A stretch of DNA of 5,962 bases from an uncultured Clostridia bacterium (GTDB lineage: Bacteria > Bacillota > Clostridia > Oscillospirales > Oscillospiraceae): assembly GCA_946184215.1 (NCBI GenBank), contig CAMHER010000124.1, positions 1-5,962 on the forward strand, given 5' to 3'. The number at the start of each line of letters is the position of its first letter. The first letter of the stretch is position 1. The notes beneath the pieces were generated by a model. The model saw only the letters and a program-made list of their open reading frames with translations, had not been told where the DNA came from and did no database searches. A program made the translations under genes and the position numbers. Shown piece by piece: positions 1 through 5,662 of the stretch.

Positions 1-1505
1 GCCGTGAATGGCGCGGCCTGAAGGACACCCTCTACGATTACACCCGCTGGCTGTATCTGATGAGCGTGCTGGGCCGCTTCATCATCGTCCCGCGCAACGT
101 CAAGGGCTTCTTCCGCTACCGCTGGATGATGAGCTATCTGTTCGTCCCCCACGGCATGGACAAGTTCACGATCGGTCTGCGCGACGAGGCGCTGCGCATC
201 GCCCACACCTCCTTCAACTTCGTTATCGCCGACGTGACCCAGGCCATTGCCAACTGCTTCCGCGGCGATCGCCGCGTGGGCAACGACAAGGCCTATTCCG
301 ACAAGTGCGTCATCACCGACGAGAACTCGATGGTCACCTTCATGATGGGCTTCGACAAGGAGAAGGTCCACACGATCCTGCGCGAGGTGCCCACGATGTT
401 CGCCTCGAACATCTTCCACCAGTTCAACGTCATGCACTATCTGGACATCGCCCAGCAGTACGGCATCCCCGGCGACGTCTGCCCCATGCCCGAGGCCGAG
501 GCCGGCATCTCCATCGACGACGACTTCTGCGTGCTCGGCTGCTGCGCGGTACAGAACAACACCACCTGCGACGGCTCGCTGATGGGCAACGGCATCATCG
601 CCAAGCGTCTCGAGCGCCAATACGGCATCCCCACCTTCCAGCTGGCAACGCCTTTGCGCCATAAGGAGCCGGACGTCATGGACTATGCCGCGAGCGAGAT
701 CAAGAAGGCTATCGCCTTTGTCGAGGAGCACACCGGCGAGAAGTGGGATTGGGACATGTACTTTGCCGCCGCCAAGCGCGTAAACTATGCCACCCGCTGC
801 CGCATCGCGCAGATGGAGATCAACTCCACCCCCTATCCGCAGTTCTTCGGCGCCGCGTTCAGCCTTTACAACGACACGAACTACATGGGCAACTCCGGCC
901 GCGACCCGCAGTTCCTCAAGATCGACCGCAAGCTGCTTGAGCTGGCCGAGCAGGGCTACAAGGCCAAGCGCATGTACGCCAGGGAGTACCGCCACCGCGC
1001 CATTGTCTGGGGCGTTCAGCCGCAGTACGTCATCGACATGCTCTACTGGCTGGTGCAGTGCTGGGGCGTCATGCCGCTGACGGACATGCTCTCCGTCATC
1101 AACACCGACATGATCGCCGAGGACGACACCCCCGAAAACCGCGAGCAGGCCTACCGCGACATGGCCATGCTGAACATGGAAATGATCATGCGCAACCACA
1201 CACACGGCGGCTTCAAGGTACTGGTCGACGATCTGTGGGAGCTGTGCGAGAAGATGAACGCCGATATGGTCATGATGTGGGAGCACATGTCCTGCAAGGC
1301 GCTGACCGGCATGCACGGCCAGTTTGAGGAGCAGGCCCGCGAGAGAGGTATCCACATCATGTGGGTCAGCCACGACCTGTGTGATCCGCGCGTGTTCACC
1401 CGCCAGGCCATCCGCGACCAGGTCAACTCCTATATGCGCACCGTCATGCGCGAGGAGCCGCTGGATCCCTCGCTCGAGATCATTCCCGACAACGAGGCAT
1501 ACTAA
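1..1505 (+). CDS. 2-hydroxyacyl-CoA dehydratase subunit (HgdA/HgdB family), 5'-truncated by window edge
   Basis: The reading frame is open from base 3, giving 500 visible residues; the true start lies outside the window. Counting from the internal Met at base 60, the family landmarks are Cys141 (GDVCPMPEAEAG), Cys161/162 and Cys170 (GCCAVQNNTTCDGS), then Cys412 near the C-terminus (EHMSCKALTGMHGQ), followed by a DLCDPRVF segment. These match the order of cysteines that hold the [4Fe-4S] cluster in the A. fermentans HgdA and HadB/HadC type enzymes. The family eliminates water from (R)-2-hydroxyacyl-CoA to give enoyl-CoA, by a ketyl-radical route, after ATP-driven one-electron activation by an HgdC-like activase; the proteins are cytoplasmic and oxygen-sensitive. 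Known subunits are about 380-480 residues, so this one is long: about 140 residues precede the first cluster cysteine, including an aromatic-rich stretch (RWMMSYLFVP). The partner subunit and activase are not in the window. Family assignment is firm; the substrate is unknown. Confidence 0.88.
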   Translation, partial: REWRGLKDTLYDYTRWLYLMSVLGRFIIVPRNVKGFFRYRWMMSYLFVPHGMDKFTIGLRDEALRIAHTSFNFVIADVTQAIANCFRGDRRVGNDKAYSDKCVITDENSMVTFMMGFDKEKVHTILREVPTMFASNIFHQFNVMHYLDIAQQYGIPGDVCPMPEAEAGISIDDDFCVLGCCAVQNNTTCDGSLMGNGIIAKRLERQYGIPTFQLATPLRHKEPDVMDYAASEIKKAIAFVEEHTGEKWDWDMYFAAAKRVNYATRCRIAQMEINSTPYPQFFGAAFSLYNDTNYMGNSGRDPQFLKIDRKLLELAEQGYKAKRMYAREYRHRAIVWGVQPQYVIDMLYWLVQCWGVMPLTDMLSVINTDMIAEDDTPENREQAYRDMAMLNMEMIMRNHTHGGFKVLVDDLWELCEKMNADMVMMWEHMSCKALTGMHGQFEEQARERGIHIMWVSHDLCDPRVFTRQAIRDQVNSYMRTVMREEPLDPSLEIIPDNEAY

Positions 1506-1522
1506 GGTAAGGAGAACGAACT

Positions 1523-1708
1523 ATGTGTAAGTGCAGATTTGCCAATGTTTTGCTCAAGGTCCTGCTGCGGCTGCTGGCCGTCGGGCTTGGCTTTTTTGTC
1601 GTGACCTTTACGATTTATTTCTTCAATCTGGATATGAAAGCCACTTCCCTGCTGGCGCCGTGGCTGGAGAAATGGTACGATCATCTCGAGCACAACCAGT
1701 ACCTCTGA
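1523..1708 (+). CDS. Small single-span membrane protein (61 aa), unknown function
   Basis: The ATG at 1523 is preceded by AAGGAG at 1509-1514 with 8 bases of spacing, a near-ideal Shine-Dalgarno site, and lies 17 bases after the dehydratase stop, so it is almost certainly co-transcribed and translated. Residues 1-16 are basic (K3, R5, K12, R16), residues about 11-34 form one hydrophobic helix, and residues 36-61 are a polar tail with a possible amphipathic helix (LLAPWLEKWYDHLEH). The positive-inside rule predicts N-in/C-out topology. Two cysteines lie at positions 2 and 4, on the cytoplasmic side. I do not recognise the family. The context suggests an accessory to the dehydratase, for example a membrane tether or a subunit of a linked membrane complex, but nothing in the sequence proves that. 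The terminator follows directly. Confidence 0.72.
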   Translation: MCKCRFANVLLKVLLRLLAVGLGFFVVTFTIYFFNLDMKATSLLAPWLEKWYDHLEHNQYL

Positions 1709-1719
1709 TCCCGTAAACC

Positions 1720-1766
1720 AACAGACCGCCGGGGCGAAAGCCCCGGCGGTCTGTTTCTTGTCTTTT
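1720..1766 (+). terminator. Strong rho-independent terminator, possibly shared by convergent genes
   Basis: A perfect 16-bp stem (1720-1735 with 1740-1755) closed by a GAAA tetraloop is followed by a T-rich run (TTTCTTGTCTTTT). It ends the dehydratase/small-protein transcript. It also sits immediately downstream of the stop codon of the convergent dehydrogenase. On the - strand the same stem is followed by TTGGTTTAC, a poorer T tract, so it may work in both directions but is best on +. Confidence 0.92.
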
Positions 1767-2733
1767 ATTTTTTATACCCGGTCGAGAGGTCGACGATATT
1801 CCCCAGCGGCTTGCCGGAAAGATAGCACGCGAGGTTGCCAAGCGCGATCTTCAGGATGCCCCTGTAAATCGACGCGTGGTGGAAATTGCCCGCCACGTGC
1901 GGCGTGATGACGAGTTTTTCCTCCTGCCACAGGGGGCTGTCGGCCGGCAGCGGCTCGGTTTGGCATACGTCGATGGCCGCGCCGGCGATCTCGCCGTTTT
2001 GCAGCGCCTCCAGCAGCACGTCGTGGGCCACGGCGTTGCCCCGGCCGCAGTTGATGAATAACGCGCTGTTCTTCATGGCGCGGAAACGTTCGGCGGTATA
2101 GAAAAAGGCCGTCTCCGGCGTGCCGGGCAGAATGGAGAACACCACGTCCGCCTCCGGCAGGACGCGGTCGATCTCCTCAGTCAGCACCAGCTCGTCCACG
2201 CCCTCCGGGCATACGCCGGCGCGGCGCTTTACCCCGATCACCCGTGCGCCCATGGCCTTTACCAGCCGGGCATAGCTCAGGCCGATGTCGCCCAGGCCCA
2301 CCACCAGCACGGTGGATTCCGCCAGTGACCGGACCGTTCCGTGATCCTCCCAGCGGCAGCGCAGCTGCGAGCTGCGGTACAGATGCAGCTTTTTCAGCAG
2401 CATCATCGTCAAGGCGAAGGCATGCTCGGAAACGGCCTGGCCGTATGCGCCGGTCGCGTTGCACAAAACGGTTTTCTCCGCCAGGACGCCCTTCGGCATA
2501 TAGGGATCTGCTCCGGCCGAAAACAGCTGCAGCACGTCCAGATTCTCCGAGGCGCCGATCTTTTTCGGTGAGACGTTGCCGAGGATGAAATTTGCCTCGC
2601 GGATCTGCTCCTCCGTTGCTTCGGCGCTCGTCGTGAAGACGATTTCGCAGTCCACCCCCGCCTCCTGTGCGCAGCGGCGCACGGCCTCTTTATCTTTTTC
2701 CTCGATTTCGAGCGCGATGAGTATTTTTTTCAT
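1765..2733 (-). CDS. D-2-hydroxyacid dehydrogenase family oxidoreductase, probably NADP(H)-preferring
   Basis: This 322-residue protein has the length and layout of the D-isomer-specific 2-hydroxyacid dehydrogenases, cytoplasmic enzymes that interconvert 2-oxoacids and (R)-2-hydroxyacids. The substrate-domain motif LQLFSAGAD is at about 68-76. The Rossmann motif GLGDIG is at 146-151. The catalytic set is complete: Arg231 (NCGRGNAV), Glu260 (DVCQTEPLP) and His279 (TPHVAG). At the end of the second Rossmann strand, where NAD enzymes carry an acidic residue, the sequence is VIGVKRRAG (165-173); basic residues here, as in GhrA-type glyoxylate/hydroxypyruvate reductases, suggest NADP(H) (inference). 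The start is supported by AGGAG at 2742-2746, 8 bases upstream. The gene converges on the dehydratase operon. Its substrate could be a branched-chain, aromatic or glyoxylate-type oxoacid; the sequence alone does not decide. Confidence 0.9.
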   Translation of the reverse strand: MKKILIALEIEEKDKEAVRRCAQEAGVDCEIVFTTSAEATEEQIREANFILGNVSPKKIGASENLDVLQLFSAGADPYMPKGVLAEKTVLCNATGAYGQAVSEHAFALTMMLLKKLHLYRSSQLRCRWEDHGTVRSLAESTVLVVGLGDIGLSYARLVKAMGARVIGVKRRAGVCPEGVDELVLTEEIDRVLPEADVVFSILPGTPETAFFYTAERFRAMKNSALFINCGRGNAVAHDVLLEALQNGEIAGAAIDVCQTEPLPADSPLWQEEKLVITPHVAGNFHHASIYRGILKIALGNLACYLSGKPLGNIVDLSTGYKK

Positions 2734-2763
2734 AGGGGCAGCTCCTCTCCGGTTGATAAGCTC

Positions 2764-2792
2764 ATACTATCAGTTCCGTCGGATAAAAACAA
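2764..2792 (-). promoter_or_regulatory. Candidate sigma-A promoter of the dehydrogenase gene
   Basis: On the - strand, TTGTTT (2787-2792) is followed after 17 bases by TAGTAT (2764-2769), with an extended -10 TGA (2770-2772). The hexamers are imperfect, but the spacing and TGN element support it. The predicted leader is about 25 bases and carries the Shine-Dalgarno site. Confidence 0.5.
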
Positions 2793-2809
2793 GCGGCAGA
2801 TTTCTTCTT

Positions 2810-3850
2810 TTATTCCTCGCCCCTCACGGCGCGGCGGCGGATCTCCTCGGCCCACTGCCGGGAATAATCCGGCAGCAGATGCTCGCCGTCCAGGGAGACA
2901 TAGTCGTAAAGATAGCCGTTCTCGTCGCAGAAGGGCTCGTTGCAGTCCACAAAATAAACGTCCTCATAGCCCTCTGCCAGCGAGCGCAGCCCCTCGTTGA
3001 TGTGCTCAAGGTTTTCCACGGAATAGCTTCCGTCGTAGCCGTTGCTGACGCTCTCGCTGGCGTGCATGACGGCGTGGAGGATGATGCGGGCGCCGGGCTG
3101 GGCGTCGTGTACACGCCGGATAACATAGTCGAACTGGTCCATCAGTCCGCCGTAGGGGTAGCCGCTCTCATTGTAGCCCAGGATGATATAGATCTGGTCG
3201 AAGGACCAGCGCCGCAGCACCCATTCCAGCGTCGCATTCCGGAAGCCGTCGTCCGAGGCCGTTTTGTCAAAAACGTTATAGACGCTGAAATTGGTATCGC
3301 AGAAATACTGCGCCTGTCCGATCCGGACGGCCTTGCGCATTTCGTCCGTCTTGGAGTCGCCGATGAACAGCGTGTGGTCAAAAAAGCTCTCGTCGACCGG
3401 TTCGGGAGTCGGCTCCGGCGTAGGTTCCGGCGTTGGTTCCGGTGTGGGCTCCGGCGCAGGCGTGCTCTCCTCCTGCGGCGGCTCTTCCTCCGGCAGGACA
3501 AGGATCATGCTCTCCTCCTGCCCCTGCTCGTTCTCCCGCTCCTCCGGAGGCGGCGTCTCATTCTCCGGCCGCAGCTCTTCCGTGGGCTGAGGTGTCTGCG
3601 CCGCGGCGGCAAGCGCATGGGTATCCTGCCGCGCCTCCCATTCGGCCCGCTGACGGGCCTCGCGCAGCGGGCCGCTGTCCTGCAGGAGCATCATGGGGAT
3701 GGCCATGTCCGGCGCGTTGTCGTACTGAGGCAGGCCCTTCAGCAGCGTTCTGCGCAGGAGCATGCCCCCCGCCGTCAGCAGCCCCGCCAGGACGAGTATC
3801 GCCATCATGCAGGGCAAGGCGTAATATTTTTTCTTTTTCCGCTTTCGCAT
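2810..3850 (-). CDS. Membrane-anchored extracellular SGNH/GDSL-like acyltransferase or esterase
   Basis: This 346-residue protein begins with a cationic head (MRKRKKKKYY) and a transmembrane helix at about 11-33, so most of it should lie outside the cell. A low-complexity acidic, proline-rich stalk (about 85-155) contains EPTP repeats. The C-terminal domain (about 158-340) shows SGNH hydrolase blocks: block I FIGDSK (Ser166 as nucleophile), block III GYNES (Gly225, Asn227) and block V SLDGEH (Asp321, His324). A clear block II glycine is not obvious. The Met at 3850 is preferred over Mets further upstream because GGAGG lies 9 bases before it and the extra residues would overlap the MBOAT gene. 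The stop of the MBOAT gene is 16 bases upstream, indicating one operon. In AlgI/AlgJ- and PatA/PatB-type systems the SGNH partner transfers acetyl groups to an extracellular polymer. Here the polymer could be an exopolysaccharide, teichoic acid or peptidoglycan. A plain esterase role is also possible. Confidence 0.8.
   Translation of the reverse strand: MRKRKKKKYYALPCMMAILVLAGLLTAGGMLLRRTLLKGLPQYDNAPDMAIPMMLLQDSGPLREARQRAEWEARQDTHALAAAAQTPQPTEELRPENETPPPEERENEQGQEESMILVLPEEEPPQEESTPAPEPTPEPTPEPTPEPTPEPVDESFFDHTLFIGDSKTDEMRKAVRIGQAQYFCDTNFSVYNVFDKTASDDGFRNATLEWVLRRWSFDQIYIILGYNESGYPYGGLMDQFDYVIRRVHDAQPGARIILHAVMHASESVSNGYDGSYSVENLEHINEGLRSLAEGYEDVYFVDCNEPFCDENGYLYDYVSLDGEHLLPDYSRQWAEEIRRRAVRGEE
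3401..3460 (-). repeat. 12-bp tandem repeat coding the Pro/Glu/Thr stalk
   Basis: Five consecutive 12-base units (3401-3412, 3413-3424, 3425-3436, 3437-3448, 3449-3460) share a pattern close to KTCCGGNGTNGG on the + strand. On the - strand they encode the Pro-Glu-Pro-Thr repeats of the stalk, about residues 131-150. The first and last units are the most diverged. Being a multiple of three, unit gain or loss would keep frame and change stalk length. Confidence 0.85.
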
Positions 3851-3859
3851 CGTGCTGCC

Positions 3860-3869
3860 CCTCCCCTTA
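3860..3869 (-). promoter_or_regulatory. Shine-Dalgarno site of the SGNH gene fused to the MBOAT stop codon
   Basis: On the - strand the MBOAT stop codon TAA (3869-3867) runs straight into GGGGAGG, reading TAAGGGGAGG. The GGAGG core (3860-3864) is 9 bases from the SGNH ATG. A ribosome terminating on the MBOAT therefore covers the next ribosome binding site, which suggests translational coupling and fixes the SGNH start. Confidence 0.75.
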
Positions 3870-5207
3870 GAAGCTGAAATACAGAAACGCTTCCCCGGCC
3901 GCGGTGAGCATGAAATACATACAGACCCAAAACAGGCCGAAAAGCAGCACCCAGGCAAATCCGCTCCCCGAGATTCTGGCCCACAGCCGCCCGGGCAGCG
4001 GCGTGCTGCCGATCAGGCCAAGTGTCAGATAGGGCCAGCAGGGACGCAGCGCAGCTAAAAAATCGCCGTTCCCTCCGCCCGCTCCCCCGCCGCCGAAGAG
4101 GCGGAGAAAATAACGCAAAGCCTCTCCCGGCGTCGCGGTCATGAAGAACACCCAGGACAGCGCGATCACAAGCGGCAGGTAGAGATGCCCCAGCAGGGGC
4201 AGACGGCGCAGCGCCTCGCCGTAGACAAGACGCTCTGCCAGGATCAACACAAACATCATCACGCCCCAGAGCACATAATTCCAGCCCGTCCCGTGCCAGA
4301 TGCCGGTGAGGAGCCACACCGCGAAGGTGGAGAGTATCATACGCCACGGGCCGTTTCGGCTGCCGCCGAGCGGAATGTAAATATAGGTCCTGAACCAGCG
4401 GCCCAGCGTGATGTGCCACCGCCGCCAGAACTCCGCCACGGACGTGGCGCAGTAGGGATGGTCAAAATTATTCGGCAGTCTCATACCGAGCATTTTGCCG
4501 ACGCCCACGGCCATGCGGGAGTAGCCCCAGAAATCAAAGTAAAGCCGAAGCGCAAAGCCCAGCACGCCCAGCCACGCCAGCGGGACCGATATCCCCTGCA
4601 CCCCCCGGACCCGGATCTGCCCGAGGATGCCCGCCAGGCGGTCTGCGATCACGACCTTGCAGGCCAGTCCCAGGATAAACTCCTCCAGTCCGGCGTCGAG
4701 CCTTGTCTTGTTCCTTTTCGGCGCGGAAACACTCTGCACAAGCGCCTCCGGCTCAGCGAGCGGGCCGGAGATCAGCTTGGGAAACATCAGGATACCAGCC
4801 GCGGCGTCGACAGCGCTGAGCTCGCCGCCCTGCCAGGCATAGACGAGCAGGGCGAGCGTCTGAAAGGTGTAGAAGCTGAGCCCCAGCGGGAGAGCAAGCG
4901 TTCTTCCCGGAAGCAGTCCGGAGAGCTTTACGCAGACAAGCGGAGCCGCCGTCAGCGTCAGCCACAGGGCAAGGAGCCATTTTTTACGCTTCCCTTTCCC
5001 CTGAACCAGCGCACAGCCCAGCACGCCGAAAAGCGTGATGGCGCACAGCAGCGCAAGCTGCAGCAGATCTCCTTTCACGCCCACAGCATAGAACACCAGG
5101 CTGCCCGCGCACAACAGCGGCGCGCAGCCTTTGACAGGCACAAGGCGGTAAAGGATCAGGAAGATCGGGAAAAAAAGAAAAAGGAAGGATAGACTGTTGA
5201 AACTCAT
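3867..5207 (-). CDS. MBOAT-family membrane O-acyltransferase (AlgI/DltB/PatA-like)
   Basis: This 446-residue, roughly ten-span membrane protein is a typical AlgI-type MBOAT. Recognisable segments are PLGLSFYTFQ (107-116), FPKLISGPL (142-150), YFDFWGYSRMAVG (223-235), LPNNFDHPY (244-252), EFWRRWHITLGRW (259-271, His265), YIPLGGSRNG (277-286) and LLTGIWHGTGWNYVLWG (299-315, with the catalytic His305). The family moves acyl groups from a cytoplasmic donor such as acetyl-CoA (or D-Ala-DltC for DltB) across the membrane for transfer to an envelope polymer. The protein ends in FLYFSF (441-446), fitting the FxYxxF tail found in such systems. A Gly-rich loop (372-379) is unusual. The Met at 5207 is chosen because MSFNSLSFLFLF is the usual start of this family and AAGGG lies about 9 bases upstream; a Met at 5402 in the same frame would add 65 non-MBOAT residues and run across the promoter. 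The adjacent SGNH gene supports polymer O-acetylation. Confidence 0.93.
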   Translation of the reverse strand: MSFNSLSFLFLFFPIFLILYRLVPVKGCAPLLCAGSLVFYAVGVKGDLLQLALLCAITLFGVLGCALVQGKGKRKKWLLALWLTLTAAPLVCVKLSGLLPGRTLALPLGLSFYTFQTLALLVYAWQGGELSAVDAAAGILMFPKLISGPLAEPEALVQSVSAPKRNKTRLDAGLEEFILGLACKVVIADRLAGILGQIRVRGVQGISVPLAWLGVLGFALRLYFDFWGYSRMAVGVGKMLGMRLPNNFDHPYCATSVAEFWRRWHITLGRWFRTYIYIPLGGSRNGPWRMILSTFAVWLLTGIWHGTGWNYVLWGVMMFVLILAERLVYGEALRRLPLLGHLYLPLVIALSWVFFMTATPGEALRYFLRLFGGGGAGGGNGDFLAALRPCWPYLTLGLIGSTPLPGRLWARISGSGFAWVLLFGLFWVCMYFMLTAAGEAFLYFSF

Positions 5208-5245
5208 GATCGTGTTCCCTTTCGGCGGCTTTATCAATCGCTCGT

Positions 5246-5288
5246 AAGCTGCCGTCACTTGACAAGGCCTATCATACCGCGGCAGCTT
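5246..5288. repeat. Perfect 9-bp inverted repeat enclosing the MBOAT -10 region
   Basis: AAGCTGCCG (5246-5254) and CGGCAGCTT (5280-5288) are exact inverse copies separated by 25 bases. The interval contains the predicted -10 box (5271-5276) and start site (about 5264) of the MBOAT operon; the right arm lies in the -10/-35 spacer. This fits a repressor operator with two half-sites or a looped site; an RNA hairpin is unlikely because only one arm would be transcribed. Confidence 0.55.
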
Positions 5289-5299
5289 TCGCTTTTCAA
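5271..5299 (-). promoter_or_regulatory. Sigma-A promoter of the MBOAT-SGNH operon
   Basis: On the - strand TTGAAA (5294-5299) is followed after exactly 17 bases by TATGAT (5271-5276), each one base from or close to consensus. The predicted start at about 5264 leaves a leader of roughly 57 bases before the MBOAT ATG. The -35 overlaps a small inverted repeat (CGCTT-GAA-AAGCG). Confidence 0.72.
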
Positions 5300-5331
5300 G
5301 CGCGGGCTTTTCTTCGCGCCGCGACAATTGA

Positions 5332-5357
5332 AAACGCCGTCCGGCGGGACGGCGTTT
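5332..5357 (-). terminator. Hairpin downstream of the 67-aa gene, probable terminator
   Basis: AAACGCCGTCC (5332-5342) pairs perfectly with GGACGGCGTTT (5347-5357) around a four-base loop, an 11-bp stem. On the - strand it is followed by TCAATTG, so the U tract is short and partly inside the stem. It lies about 37 bases after the stop of the upstream small gene and before the MBOAT promoter, where a terminator is expected. Confidence 0.55.
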
Positions 5358-5394
5358 GTGCTGATATTCCTGTCCGCTGAAGGGCTCAGCGTTT

Positions 5395-5598
5395 TTACTC
5401 AAAATATCGTCTGTACAGCAAGTTGATCTGCGGGTCGAGTTCTTTCCTGACGTTCACGTTGTTCTCGCGGATCGTATTCCTCACGCGCTCTTTTTGCATG
5501 CGAAATCCTTCCGAATGATACAGTCCGTGCTGAATATGAAGCCTGGCCAGGTCCTCGATCTGCTGATGCAGATCCTGGATCATTTTTTCCCGTTCCAT
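5395..5598 (-). CDS. Small charged helical protein (67 aa), unknown; faint Spo0E-like tail
   Basis: The ATG at 5598 has an AAGGGGGG Shine-Dalgarno run a few bases upstream and a plausible promoter at 5663-5692. The product is soluble, without a membrane span or cysteines. It is predicted to be mostly helical: helix one at about residues 4-24 (EKMIQDLHQQIEDLARLHIQ), a short break at HSEG, then a second long charged helix. The C-terminal part reads VRKELDPQINLLYRRYF, loosely resembling the SQELDxLINxY signature of Spo0E-type aspartyl-phosphate phosphatases, but the usual Ser-Gln is Arg-Lys and the spacing from helix one is about 12 residues too long. I therefore leave it as a hypothetical protein. 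It is transcribed apart from the MBOAT operon, with a hairpin and a fresh promoter between them. The opposite-strand frame over the same bases lacks a ribosome binding site. Confidence 0.62.
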   Translation of the reverse strand: MEREKMIQDLHQQIEDLARLHIQHGLYHSEGFRMQKERVRNTIRENNVNVRKELDPQINLLYRRYFE

Positions 5599-5662
5599 GA
5601 ATCCCCCCTTCTGCGCCTCTTATCAATATCCCGTGCAGTTCCTGTTGATCTCTGTTTTTTTA

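Noticed and set aside
8..664. + strand frame of 218 codons at the left edge
   Set aside because: It is an Arg/His/Pro-rich shift of the dehydratase frame, a usual shadow in GC-rich DNA.
2576..3877. Long + strand open frame of 433 codons
   Set aside because: It lies antisense to the start of the dehydrogenase and the whole SGNH gene, mixes low-complexity Arg/Leu/Ala stretches, lacks a ribosome binding site and shows no family motif; the - strand frames carry real catalytic motifs.
3851..3958. Upstream start for the SGNH gene at 3958
   Set aside because: The extra residues overlap the MBOAT 3' end out of frame, and GGAGG sits correctly before the Met at 3850, which starts a typical cationic head and membrane anchor.
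3805..4419. - strand frame of 204 codons inside the MBOAT gene
   Set aside because: It is an out-of-frame overlap of the MBOAT gene, which holds the WHG and FDFWGYS motifs in the other frame.
4185..5192. + strand open frame of 335 codons
   Set aside because: It is antisense to the MBOAT gene, polar and His/Gln/Arg-rich as expected from the complement of a hydrophobic GC-rich gene, with no recognisable domain.
5259..5276. TTGACA on the + strand followed by ATCATA, as a rightward promoter
   Set aside because: The spacing is about 6 bases and no -10 element lies at 16-18 bases; ATCATA is the complement of the leftward -10 box.
5208..5402. Upstream start for the MBOAT gene at 5402
   Set aside because: The added 65 residues are basic and unrelated to MBOAT proteins, overlap the end of the 67-aa gene and cover the hairpin and the TTGAAA/TATGAT promoter; the start at 5207 has its own ribosome binding site.
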